The notes beneath the pieces are model-generated. The model did not search any database and had not been told where the DNA came from. It was given only the letters and a program-made list of their open reading frames with translations. The position numbers and the translations under genes were made by a program. DNA of 64,000 nt, taken from positions 203,154,897-203,218,896 of the forward strand of contig NC_080671.1 of NCBI RefSeq assembly GCF_030247195.1. The letters are read 5' to 3'. The DNA is from Topomyia yanbarensis (Eukaryota > Arthropoda > Insecta > Diptera > Culicidae). This document shows, in pieces, positions 24,784-35,174 of this stretch (its first letter is position 1; each line of letters starts with the position of its first letter).

Positions 24784-24964
24784 TTGTAGCCAAATTCCAT
24801 ATCATCACCGCATCCTCCCCAGGTCCAGTCTTCGTGTAGCTGCGACGGGCGGGAACTCCGGGAGCATCCGCATGATGCCAACTGTCCATCTCGACAAGCG
24901 CGAGCAATAAAGCTGGCAGCTGCAGCTGCTGCTAACGCATGAACAAAAGCCATCTCTGGGGAAC
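24784..24964 (-). CDS. Wnt5: Wnt5 exon with the WxWGGCGD block
   Basis: 181 bp exon. The acceptor TTTGCAG precedes 24964; the donor GTAAGA follows 24784. It enters in phase 1 (split Gly codon) and leaves in phase 2 (Lys codon AA|G). It encodes SPEMAFVHAL, an alanine-rich helix, ARACRDGQLASCGC and ending WTWGGCGDDMEFGY. These are the conserved Wnt helical-domain blocks, corresponding to ExAF...A, AC..G.L..C.C and W.WGGC.D...YG of the family. Six cysteine/tryptophan landmarks are intact and there is no frame disruption. The next upstream exon should carry the RRWNCS block and was not located. Confidence 0.92.
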
Positions 24965-26003
24965 CTGCAAACATAAAATATTTCCAGATTTAATAAAACA
25001 TACTTTGTGATATTTTTGACAGTTTAACGAGATAATCTGTTGTTCGTAAATTGGTGGTATTTATTTCGAATGTTCAGGTTTTCTGTAATATCTGAAAGCA
25101 GAGCAATAGCTGAAATCGAAATTATTATTATGAAATTAGGTCCAAGCTATTATATTATAAAGTGCATATTATCGTTTTCATCCATCCATCGTTCATCTAT
25201 TAGTAATTTTCACTGTTTAGCTGCTTTTTCGTTCGAGTAGATTCTTCTTTATATATTGTATACTTTATTTCGAACTATTGTAATAAAAATTCTATAATAT
25301 GTATCCTAATTAATATGCCAATGAGAAAATTGTGTGCGGATGTCGGTTGCCTAAGCGATGGTAATTTATACGTTCATTGGGTGAGAAATTAACACAGATT
25401 GTCGTTTTATTGGTTATCACTGATTAGTTTTATTATTGGTTCCATTTTCGGAGAAATATTGAATTTAGTTTTCAGCTCATCTATTCTGACAAAAGATTCA
25501 GAACGTTCAGTAATGTTGATCTAAGATGTTTTCTTTGGAATTGCAAAAACCAGTTTGTACTATACTTTCTATGATCTTCACGCACATATTTACAGCTGTA
25601 ACATGAGAAAATGATAGTTTTTTTGTGATTTGAGTGAATAGATAATCAGATGCACTTATAGGAGTTGACCGACAAATGAATGAAATCCTTTCACATCAAG
25701 ACGGAAATGTACCCAATATCAATTCAATTACGCAATATCGTATATACATAAAGCAAATAAACTTTCAAACAAAAATGTTAAACTTTTATGCAATGGCAAG
25801 TTTTACATTAAACAAAATGAACATGCACTTGTAGAAATGTCGACTACCGTACTTATATTGATTTTTTTGTAGAACCTGATAGATAAATTAATTTCATAGC
25901 AGGATCACGAGAATACCGATATTGACAAATTCGAACATGCTTCAAGCAAATCAGCAGATGAAGCTTATCGTTAATAATCGGTAATATTAAATTTGATTGC
26001 TAG
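24965..26003. other. Wnt5 intron (upstream of the first visible exon), no gene seen
   Basis: About 1 kb of AT-rich sequence directly 5' of the first visible Wnt5 exon. No Wnt-like exon (RRWNC block) or other recognisable feature. Confidence 0.5.
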
Positions 26004-27112
26004 GGGAGACCAGGGCTAGTTGGAGGTGTTTTCAGTTTTCATTTTTTACCGCTTTGATTTTGGTAGATCTTGCAAAATAGAACACGTTACATGAAAGGGC
26101 AGACTGTTGGCAACATCTTTGAATTTTATGAAAATGATTGATACGTTGTCTTCATTTCTAGAGACAAAAATATGTAGCTTGGAAAAGCCGCCAACTTACC
26201 ACAGCCCCGGGGTAAGTTGGCGGTATGCATGGGGTAAGTTGGCGGAATGTAAGAAAATAAGCAATCAAATGGAAATCCGATTACAGCAGTGGTCCTTATG
26301 AAATGTGGCGATTGTCTTTTCAATAAAACTGTACAGTCGTGATTCGCTGGTTGGACACTTTTTAACTGGACCGCTTTTTAGTTGAACCTCCGCTAGTTGG
26401 ACTATTGTCCAACTAAAAACACAGACAATTATTAGAAATGTGAATAGATGCAATCACACTACTAACGTCTCCTTTGGAGAGTTTTTGACACCTGTCAGTC
26501 GGTCCAACTAACGAATCAAATTCGTTGGTTGGACAGAGGTGTGGCCCAACCAGCGAATCACGACTGTATATTATTCGACACTTTTTACTATATTTCAGCC
26601 TCAATACCCCGTCATTTTAACTTCGACGCATATTCCATATTCAAAAGCAAATTTTCGAAGTTATTCAGACGATTATCCGAAATAATTGTCACCTGCATTG
26701 ACGAGAGAAACAATAAAAAGTTTCTCTTACTTTGGAGTGAATTCCAAAGTAATACTTTATGAAAAAAAAATTAAAAAATTACTTTTGTGTATAGATAGGT
26801 GTAGTATCTATACGGATACTGAAAGCTCTTTTCACGAACTATCGAAAAATATAATCATTCGAGGAATAGATTGAAAACCACCTTAAATAATACAAAATGT
26901 TTAAAATTATGAAAATTTACAAAGTATGCTCAAAAATACAATATCGCCCACAGCTTCCACTAAACAAAATGTTTTGCAACAAAAACACATTGGATAATGT
27001 GTTCCACATTACTTGAGGTTCACAATGAGAGACAGCGCTTTATGTATATTACAAACGGAGAAAAGGGGATTCCGTCAACTTACCCCAATCGCCAACTAGC
27101 CCCGCGGTCCCC
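26004..27112. mobile_element. 1.1 kb element with GGGGAGACCAGGGCTAGTTGG ends
   Basis: Left end GGGGAGACCAGGGCTAGTTG pairs with right end CAACTAGCCCCGCGGTCCCC, a ~21 bp imperfect TIR. Just inside, CCGCCAACTTACC/GGTAAGTTGGCGG forms a hairpin at ~26187-26222 with another copy at 26233-26247, and CGTCAACTTACCCC lies near the right end. It carries a nested MITE at 26334-26566. No transposase recognised. Confidence 0.7.
26334..26566. mobile_element. 233 bp pogo-like MITE, TA target duplication
   Basis: CAGTCGTGATTCGCTGGTTG at the left and its exact complement CAACCAGCGAATCACGACTG at the right, each bordered by TA. Internal GTTGGAC motifs are repeated in both orientations. CAGT ends with TA are typical of pogo/Tigger-derived MITEs. 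It sits inside the 1.1 kb element. Confidence 0.88.
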
Positions 27113-27474
27113 AACTGATAAATCTTTAGCATCAGCTGTTGAATCATTCCAAATTTGTAATGAAACTTTTGTTTGGTAAATCATGATTATAATTAAAACA
27201 ATTCTCGATATAAGCGTTTTACCTTTCCCAATTCGCTTTTTGAAAATTAAACACTGAGCTGATGATATTGGGAACTACTTCTTGAGAAGCGAGGTTACTT
27301 TCCAATTTAATATTAAGTTTTTACAATGTTTCCGCCGCAACAACAACACCAATTCTTGTTTTCTTAATTAGTTGTGTTCAACAGGAAAATAAAAAAAATG
27401 TAAAAACATTTTCAAAAAATGTAACAACATTCGAGATTCTCAAATAATAATTATTGAAAACTCTTGTTGATTTT

Positions 27475-27486
27475 GATCCAAGACGT
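27475..27486. repeat. Target site duplication, LINE 3' side
   Basis: GATCCAAGACGT, identical to 30736-30747 on the other side of the LINE. Confidence 0.9.
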
Positions 27487-27498
27487 TTTATTTATTTA

Positions 27499-28893
27499 TT
27501 AACAGATTAAGGCCGAAGTGGCCTGTGCCGTATACAAAAGATTCCTCCATTCCACTCGGTCCATGGCCGCGCGTCGACAGCCACGCAGTCTGCGAAGGGT
27601 CCGCAAATCGTCTTCCACCTGGTCGATCCATCGTGCTCGCTGCGCGCCACGTCTTCTTGTACCGGTCGGATTGCAATTGAGAACCGTTTTCACCGGGCTA
27701 TTGTCCGACATACTGGCTACGTGCCCGGCCCACCGTAGTCGTCCGATTTTCGCGGTATGACAGATGGGCGGCTCCCCCAACAGCTTATGCAACTCATGGT
27801 TCATTCGCCGTCTCCATGTGCCGTCTTCCATCTGCACTCCACCGTAGATGGTACGCAGCACTTTCTGTTCGAAGACACCAAGTGCGCGTTGGTCCTCCAC
27901 GAGCATGGTCCAGGTCTCGTGCCCGTAGAGAACTACCGGTCTAATCAGCGTCTTGTAGATGGTCAACTTCGTACGACGGCGAACTCTGTTCGACCGGAGT
28001 GTCTTGCGGAGGCCAAAGTAAGCACGATTTCCTGCCACGATGCGTCTACGAATCTCTCTGCTGGTATCATTGTCGGCGGTCACCAGTGAGCCCAAGTACA
28101 CGAACTCTTCAACCACCTCGATTTCGTCACCACCGATGCAAACTCGAAGCGGGCGGTTCTCATTCTCTTCTCGTGAACCTCTTCCTATCATGTACTTTGT
28201 CTTCGACGTGTTGATGGCAAGTCCGACGCGCTTGGCTTCTCTTTTCAGTCTGATGTAGGCTTCCTCCATCTTCTCAAAGTTTCGTGCAATAATATCAACG
28301 TCATCGGCGAAGCCAAGTAGCTGAACGGACTTTGTGAAAATCGTACCACTCGTGTCGATCCCTGCTCTTCTTATTACTCCTTCCAGCGCGATGTTGAATA
28401 ACAGACACGAGAGACCATCACCTTGCCGTAACCCTCTGCGTGATTCGAAGGGACTCGAGAGCGTCCCTGAGACACGTACTACGCACATCACCCGATCCAT
28501 CGTCGCCTTCACTAATCGCGTCAGTTTGTCCGGGAATCCGTACTCGTGCATAATCTGCCATAGCTGATCTCGATCGATAGTGTCGTATGCGGCTTTGAAG
28601 TCGATGAACAAATGATGTGTGGGCACATTGTACTCGCGACATTTCTGCAGTACTTGACGAAGAGCGAACACCTGGTCCGTGGTAGATCGTTCGCTCATGA
28701 AACCCGCCTGGTACTGCCCCACGAGCTCTCTTGCAATTGGTGATAGTCGACGGCATAGTATTTGGGAGAGTGCCTTGTAGGCGGCGTTCAGCAGGGTGAT
28801 TGCTCGGTAATTACAGCAATCCAGCTTGTCGCCATTTTTGTAGATAGGACACACGACACCTTTCATCCACTCCTCCGGTAAAATCTCCTCCTC
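27499..28893 (-). pseudogene. LINE reverse transcriptase domain
   Basis: In the same frame as the endonuclease part, directly after its TGA: EEEILPEEWMKGVVCPIYKN. RT motifs in order: CCNYRAITLL, DFKAAYDTIDRDQLW, RRGLRQGDGLSCLLFN, QLLGFADDVDII (catalytic FADD), LAINTSKTKYM, FVYLGSLVTADND. The C-terminal RIGRLRWAGHV-type segment reads IGRLRWAGHVASMSDNSPVK, and the end is RRRGAQRARWIDQVEDDL. The TGA most simply replaces the TGG of an ITKIWEEE junction. Apart from that stop the RT frame is intact to its end at 27499, so the insertion is young or its source was recently active. Confidence 0.88.
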
Positions 28894-30483
28894 TCAAATC
28901 TTGGTAATCACCCAATGCAGCGCTTTAGCCAGTGGCTCGCCACCGTGTTTTAGTAGCCCGCTTGGTATTTGGTCAACCCCAGCGGCTTTATTATTTTTGA
29001 GCCGGCTAATCTCCTCCTGGATTTCTTGGAGATCCGGAGCCGGTAGTGTAATGTCTTCCGCGCGTGCTACCAGATGCGTTACCGTACCATCCTCGTCATC
29101 TGCTGCATCGCCGTTCAGGTGTTCTTCGTAGTGCTGCCGCCACCTCTGGTTCACCTCACACTGGTCCGTGAGAAGATTCCCGTTTGTATCTCTGCACATG
29201 TCGGCCTGTGGTACGTGGCCCCTGCGCGAGCGGTTCAACTTCTCGTAGAATTTCCGTGTGCCTTTAGCGCGGTACAGCTGCTCCATCGCTTCGCGATCTC
29301 GGTCTTCCTGCTGGCGCTTTTTGGTCCGGAAAACCGATTTCTGCCTGTTCCGTGCCTGTTTATATCGCGCCTCGTTCGCCCTCGTGCGGTGTTGCAGCAT
29401 TCTCGCCCATGCTGCATTCTTCTCTTCGACTAACTGCTCGCATTCGCCGTCGTACCAGTCGCTTCTTCGGTCCGGGCCCACCGTACCTAGTGCAGTGGCT
29501 GCGGTGCTACCTATGGCGGATCGGATATCTCTCCAGCCATCTTCAAGGGCAACTGCGCCTAGCTGCTCTTCCGTTGGTAGTGCCACTTCCAACTGCTGTG
29601 CGTATTCTTGAGCCACTCTGCCATCTTGTAGCCGCTCGATGTTTAGCCGCGGCGTTCGGCTTCGACGAGAGCTATGCACTGTCGAAAGTTTTGAGCGCAA
29701 ACATACTGCAACCAGGTGGTGGACGTTTGTGATGTCCGAGAAGAATCTACCGTCGATTAGAACGTGGTCGGTTTGATTTTTTGTTACTTGGTCCGGTGAT
29801 CTCCAGGTGACTTTGTGGATATCTTTGCGAGGGAAGAAGGTGCTTCGGATTACCATACCACGGGAGGCTGCGAAGTTCACACATCGTTGGCCGTTGTCAT
29901 TTGATACGGAATGCAGGCTGTGAGGCCCGATCACCGGTCTGTACATTACCTCCCTTCCTACCTGTGCGTTCATGTCGCCGATGACAATTTTCACGTCTCG
30001 CAGAGGGCAACCGTCGTATGTCTGCTCCAGCTGCATGTAGAACGCTTCTTTCTCGTCGTCGGGTTTCCCTTCGTGTGGGCAGTGCACGTTGATGATGCTG
30101 TAGTTAAAGAAACGGCCTTTGATCCTCAACTTGCACATCCTTGCGTTGATCGGCTGCCACCCGATCACACGTTGGCGCATCTTGCCCAGCACTATGAAGC
30201 CGGTTCCCAGCTCGTTGGTTGTACCACAGCTCTGGTAGAAGGTAGCCGCTCGATGCCCGCTTTTCCACACCTTCTGTCCCGTCCAGCAAAGTTCCTGCAG
30301 CGCCACGATATCGAAGTTGCGGGGGTGTAGCTCGTCGTAGATTATCCTGTCACATCCTGCGAAGCCGAGCGATCTGCAGTTCCATGTTCCGAGTTTCCAA
30401 TCGTGATCCTTTATTCGTCGCCTGGGTCGTTGCCGATTGTTCTGGGTCGTATTCTCTTCTGTATTGTTCGTTATGTGGGTTTT
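28894..30483 (-). pseudogene. LINE endonuclease domain and N-terminal half of RT protein
   Basis: The frame is open from 30483 to a TGA at 28894-28896. Motifs: LGTWNCRSLGFAGCD (start of the endonuclease fold), IVALQE (catalytic Glu), KIVIGDMNAQVG (GDxN), then TWRSPD and TDHVLIDGRFFSDITNV. The expected SDHYLVAV box is reduced to HHLVAVCLR, so the catalytic Asp-His is damaged, apparently by a short in-frame deletion near 29720-29730. The second half (basic linker, NRSRRGHVPQADMCRD, WRQHYEEHLNG, NNKAAGVDQIPSGLLK) leads into the RT. The frame upstream of ~30400 continues in another register, indicating a frameshift. Endonuclease activity is unlikely. Confidence 0.85.
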
Positions 30484-30735
30484 TTAAGGGGCGGCTTATA
30501 GGGCCTACGCCAACCACCTGTCTCGCCGGTGGGCCATCGTGCCAGGACTGCTTAAGGTCCCACCTGGACACCAGGACAGGTTTACACCTTCCGAAGAAGG
30601 GTAACCCCCCCTTCCCTGTCAGCATACGACCAAAGTTCCCACCGGGTTGGTTACCCGATCTTCACTAAGGTTACTCGTATCCCAGTCGACGCCACGGGGA
30701 GGCCAGGGCTAGGAGTTACTGGGCAGGAAGCTAAG

Positions 30736-30747
30736 GATCCAAGACGT
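30736..30747. repeat. Target site duplication, LINE 5' side
   Basis: GATCCAAGACGT, exact match to 27475-27486. It fixes the 5' boundary of the LINE at 30735 and argues that the copy is not severely 5'-truncated. Confidence 0.9.
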
Positions 30748-31875
30748 ACATCATACCAAAAGACAGCAAGCTAGCCAAGATGCACACCTTACTGAAATAC
30801 ATCAAAGTAGAGACAGCAACTGTGTTACGGTTATGCATGAGGTAGTTATCTCAGCTTGATACGTTTGTTTTAGTCTGGACCCAACTACCTGAGCCAGTAC
30901 ACAAACAACACAAACACTGACCAAGTTAACATACTAGAACGGTTTTAAGCGTATGCAAAAAGATTTTATAGCGATAATCAATCTGTGAATGTAATGAGTG
31001 AGCATTTGGACCAATATGACATAGTTTCCTCATGATTATTTACTAGAGTGAGCTAGTCATGCATTTTGTTTCAGTGGATAGATTCGAAATACATATCGTC
31101 GCTGTTGTGCTATATTATGAAAAGAGCCATTTAGTACATGTCGATAAAAACGATTTTTAAAGTTTGAGATTGATTATCTTGAAACTTATAAATGGTATAA
31201 ACAATTCAAAGAAGACAATTAATGCTTCTATCTATTCTGTATTATTCTCTCAAATATTACGAAGATCGGTTGACTACACAAGCTCAAGCTCAATATTACG
31301 AAGATCGGTTGACTATGTTGCGAGGTATTACTATAAATGTAAACAAAAGTCGCACTTACACGTGTCATAGGTGTGTATTGATGACAAAATTTGTATAGCG
31401 GCTTCATTTCGTCTATAAACAAGCGGTGAGATGCATTTTGAAGGAAATGAGTCAGGGAATCTAGAAAAATAGTGATTTTTGGTTACAGTATTACCAAATA
31501 TGCTATATTTCCAGTTTAAAATTTAAACTTCATTTTTCTTATAATTCGTGTATTTTTGTTTTGAAAATGATTATGCCATTGTGTTTGTCAAATAGTTTTA
31601 CATATAACAACATCTTATACATCAAGATAACTTGAGCCAATCCCCCGACCAGGGTTGTTAATCGATAATTAATCGTCATCGTCGATAACGTTAACCACCC
31701 GTCAACGTCATTGGAAACTCCGTTAACGATAATTTATCGTCGGATTTATCGTCATCGTCGATAATTCATCGGTGGTTATCGCGATACATTTTGCGTTACT
31801 TTCCCGTTTATTGGAGTTGAAGTTGATGCGGTTAACTTTCAATTGTTTTGAAATAAACAACTATTGGAGGACATG

Positions 31876-32275
31876 TTGTTGGCGGTTGAAAATCAATAGT
31901 TTTGGACATTTTATATGCACAGGGGGGTCCGACGATGTGTCAAAATGGAATTTTTTGTCAACTTTTCGGGAGAGTTTTATATTGAAAGGAAAGTTATTGG
32001 CAGTTGACAATCAATAGTTTTGGACATTTTCAATACACAGTGGGTTCGACGATGTGTCAAAATAGATTTTTTCAATTTTTGGCGAAAGTTTATTATATTG
32101 AAGAAGTTATTGGTAAGTGAAAATCAATAGTTTTGGGCATTTTCAATGTACCGTCGGTGCGTCAAAATAGAATTTTTTCAACTTTTCGCGAACTTTTTAT
32201 ATTGAAGGGCAGGTTGTTGGCGGTTGAAAATCGATAGTTTTGGACATTTTCAATTTACAGGAGGATCCACCAGTG
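31876..32275 (+). repeat. Four diverged ~113 bp tandem repeats inside the hAT-like element
   Basis: The phrase TTGGCGGTTGAAAATCAATA followed by GTTTTGGACATTTTCAAT, then GGGTCCGACGATGTGTCAAAA and TTTTCAACTTTTCG, recurs from about 31879, 31999, 32110 and 32217. An inverted copy lies at ~33545-33645 (TGCACAAACTT…CACATCGTCGGACCCTTCTG), so the array forms part of an interior inverted repeat. Confidence 0.75.
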
Positions 32276-33665
32276 CACAGTGTTTCCAAAGTGGCAAAAA
32301 GGTGAAAGAAATTCTTTGAACCACGAAAAACATTTTTTAGCTATAGTGTCTTCAGCAAAGTTTATTTATATTTTTTTGCATTTGAATAGTATTAGTTGGG
32401 TGATTAATCCCTCTAAAGCTGAGCAGCAAGTTTTTGTTTGGTCATTTATGAAAATAAAAAAAACTTTCTTTGGCAAAGTTGTTGAGAATATCTTAAGTAT
32501 TAACTTCGCTGAAGAGACTATGTGTCTATCTGTCGATTTTAAATTACATTTGTGGAGATTTCTTTGATATACCCCTGAAAATTGCTTTTAAAAAATACTT
32601 TTCCTGGTAATTTTGTAGAATTTCAAAATGTTCCAAGATTTTGTTCAGCATAAGAAAATACAGAATTTTTGTAATGTAAGTTTATTTGTATCTCTTACAA
32701 CTTAGAAGTTATCGAATGTTTTAGTGCCAAAAAGCAATATTTTGGTATGGAAGCCGCAAATTTCCGCAGACGAATACCAATACGAATCTGTAAAACAAAC
32801 ACTATCAAAATCGTTTGGTGGGCTCTAACCTACGTTCAAGTCAAATTCGAGTAAATTCCTTCTTTAGCATATTTTTCTTATCTTAGAGATGCAAAATATA
32901 CAAAAATAATAATACTGCACTGTAAGACCTCCTTAAGGGAAATTTTTACTAAATGATCAGAACGGGTTAAGAGGCTTTGTCGAGGGACTAAAGAAGAATA
33001 TTTTAACCGCTCCGATTTATTAAAAAGAAAGAAAAAATATGTTAGTCCAGGTGTTTGCGTTTCGACTTCGTCTCTTCAGAACCAGAAAAAATATGTGCCG
33101 ATGGGCTGATAAAAACGGGTCTTCACTGTATTCAAAAAACGACTAAAACTCTATTATGAGGCCGTTCATAAATTACACTACATATTTAAGGGTAAAAGAA
33201 GGAAGAATGAAGCATCTTGTTACATAGTGCAGAGAAGAAAGAGGGGGCTAAAAGCTTCCTAACTAGAAAAGGTAATCAAACATTGGAAATATGTATGTAT
33301 ATTCTCTTTTTAAAAATCCGAGATCTTCTAGTTTAAATTAAAACTATAATAAAATCTGTTAATCACCACACCACTAAAATGTGTAGTGTGATTTGTGAAT
33401 GGCCTAATAATAGTGCTTTAGAAGTTTTTTCAATACACTACAATTTTGCGTGCTATAAATTGCTAATTACACAATAGCTCAAAATTTGTTTTTTTCATGG
33501 TCAAAACAATTTTGGTCACCTTTTTGCCGCTTGGAAACACTGTGCACCTGGGACTCTTCTGTGCACAAACTTACTCGAAAAGTTGAAAAATTCAATTTTG
33601 GCACATCGTCGGACCCTTCTGCGTATTGAAATGTCCAAAATTATTGACGATACATTATCGTTAAC

Positions 33666-33834
33666 TTTTTTTTTTTTATTTCGATTATAGAGGTTTTAAC
33701 CTTAAGGTCATTCGCCTCTTCGGGTTAGAAATATCTCTTATGAAAAATTTCTAACCCTATGTGCGGGGTCGGGACTCGAACCCAAGTGCGCTGCGTACTA
33801 GGCAATCGATTTACCAATACGCTACGCCCACCCC
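33666..33834 (-). mobile_element. tRNA-derived SINE with 14 bp target duplication
   Basis: Read on the minus strand: GGGGTGGGCGTAGCGTATTG (A-box region), then GGGTTCGAGTCCCGACC (canonical pol III B box GGTTCGAGTCC), a ~90 bp unrelated body, CCTCTATAATCGAAAT and a poly-A tail. The direct repeat ACATTATCGTTAAC flanks it at 33652-33665 and 33835-33848. The tRNA-like head is not a functional tRNA because it lacks a foldable 3' half. Confidence 0.9.
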
Positions 33835-34444
33835 ACATTATCGTTAACGGAGTTTTCGATGACGATACATTATCGTTAACGAGTAACGTCGATAAATTAT
33901 CGTGAAAAATGTATCGTATTAACAACCCTGCCCCTGACACAGTCATTTGAAGCAAAAAAATAAAAGTTTCTCAGCACTTTTCTCGCTATATCTCATTAAC
34001 CAAGCAGAACGTCAAAATTCTTAAAACGCGATTTTGTAGAGATTTTTTAGACAAGTGATGTGGTATATCTAACTCAGTTTACCCCAAAATGGCGATAGCG
34101 CAAACAGCGACGATATACACTGATAGAATATATTCGTAAATCGCCAGGAATTTGTTTCGTACAGACAATTTTCATAAAATATACGAATTTTTTCGTACAT
34201 ATGATGAATCGTTCGTAGTTCTATTGAAACATTTTTATTTTTTATTACGAATTATTCGTGAATACCACGAAACGACTTTCGTTGGCTTATTACGAAACAG
34301 CTTCATTCGGCAAACGAATTGTTCGCTGCTATATACGAACATCTTTGTAATATTTACGAATACTATTCGTCAAACCGGCAACGTCAAAAAAGCTTCAATA
34401 GAGGTAGAATACGTCAACAATTCATCACGACGGTCTCAGTCTGA

Positions 34445-34627
34445 CTATTTAGTAGCCGTATCCGTGCCCGCCGGTTTCAGGAAGATTTCCTGAACCTCTT
34501 TCGTTTCCAGTTGATCCAGAATCCGGAGCTGTATGGATTCAGCTGAGCCATCGCGAACTGCTCGTTGGTTTTGTATGAATAAGATTGAGTTTTCCTCTGC
34601 CGGAGCAATATCAAAATAATATGCCAT
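34445..34627 (-). other. 60-codon frame next to the TXNL1 fragment, unrecognised
   Basis: Same strand, 107 bp downstream of the thioredoxin-like fragment, starting at a true ATG: MAYYFDIAPAEENSILFIQN …, ending FLKPAGTDTATK-stop. Composition is protein-like (balanced, acidic, few low-complexity runs) and it lies in the TTCGT-poor cargo part of the element. I cannot name it. It may come from the same or another host gene, or be chance. Confidence 0.3.
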
Positions 34628-34734
34628 TTTTTCCTGCTCATTATTTTATTGATCAATTTATAAAAATAACAAGTTAACGCGCATCACTATCATTAACCTT
34701 TTAAATATACGATCAAACATATTCGTCACCGCAC

Positions 34735-35010
34735 CTATCCACGGCCTTCTAACCATCTTTCTCCCGGCGGCTCAAACAAACAGGGCATGGTCGACATGCC
34801 CTGGGACGGAGCCGTTTCGGTACACCTGTCGACGTCCACCTTGAGAAACACAGCCTTTGGATATTTCGCCGGAAGCTGATCGAACAAATGCGATATGTTT
34901 CGGCACGGTCCACGCCAAGCTGCGGTAAAATCCACAACGCCCAATTTTCCTCCTGCTGTGGCTAGTTCGGTTTGGAAGTGAGCTTCATCGGTGATTGCTT
35001 TAAGAGCCAT
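34735..35010 (-). pseudogene. TXNL1-type thioredoxin domain fragment, broken
   Basis: It starts at a true ATG (35010). Residues 1-77 follow the thioredoxin domain of TXNL1-like proteins: ITDEAHFQTELATAGGKLGV, VDFTAAWRGPCRNI, FDQLPAKYPKAVFLKVDVD, TMP (cis-Pro 76). TXNL1 is a cytosolic thioredoxin tied to the proteasome (known). Here the active site WCGPC is WRGPC: Cys33 is Arg and only Cys36 remains, so redox activity is not expected. After residue 77 the similarity is lost and the frame ends at 91, far short of a full protein with its C-terminal PITH domain. No intron is seen inside the fragment, which would fit a retrocopy or a captured single exon. Confidence 0.75.
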
Positions 35011-35174
35011 GCTGTATGGTTTCTTGCGCTGCTATCGGTTAGATGAAGATTCTAGTTACAGGACCACTATTTTACCCGGAGAAATTAACTGCTTAATTAA
35101 CTTTTAACGTTATGCACTTTACTCCTCACAAAATTTAACTAATCGAGAATGACGAGAGATGAACGATGAAGGAT

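Larger units (their letters stand above)
27487..30735 (-). mobile_element. RTE-type non-LTR retrotransposon, nearly complete (3.25 kb)
   Basis: Minus-strand LINE bounded by the 12 bp direct repeat GATCCAAGACGT. Order 5' to 3': ~110 bp leader, an N-terminal segment (30350-30625, GKGGLPFFGRCKPV), apurinic endonuclease domain, reverse transcriptase, C-terminal region, then a tail of AATAAAT units only ~12 bp after the stop. The total length, single ORF and almost absent 3' UTR fit the RTE clade; Jam-type RTEs are known from Aedes. Damage is limited: a frame change near 30400, one TGA between the two domains, and a small deletion in the endonuclease. Clade assignment is by memory of family features. 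Confidence 0.85.
31650..33930. mobile_element. hAT-like non-autonomous element, 2.28 kb
   Basis: Ends CAGGGTTGTTAATCGATAAT and (inverted) CAGGGTTGTTAATACGATAC. The flanks CCCCCGAC (31642-31649) and CCCCTGAC (33931-33938) match at 7 of 8 bases; the empty MITE copy at ~14035 has a single equivalent site. CAGGGTTG ends with an 8 bp duplication are hallmarks of hAT. Both ends are rich in TTATCGTTAACG-type palindromes (ATCGTCATCGTCGATAA). No transposase frame. The plus frame at 32280-32567 is unrecognised. Confidence 0.82.
31096..34113. mobile_element. Second TCGTCGCTGTTGTGCTAT MITE, split by a nested insertion
   Basis: It begins TCGTCGCTGTTGTGCTATAT and ends AGCGCAAACAGCGACGA, the same ends as 13843-14613 but in opposite orientation. 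Positions 31096-31649 match the right half of that copy and 33931-34113 the left half. The 2.3 kb between is foreign. The ~20 bp phrase AATATTACGAAGATCGGTTGAC is repeated at ~31255 and 31293, a small local duplication. Confidence 0.82.

Noticed and set aside
27757..30330. Several plus-strand frames of 70-140 codons
   Set aside because: They lie antisense to the LINE endonuclease/RT coding sequence and are its shadows; they show no motif of their own.
33760..33834. tRNA gene on the minus strand
   Set aside because: A and B boxes are present but the tRNA fold is incomplete, and the unit continues into a body with a poly-A tail and target duplication; it is a SINE.
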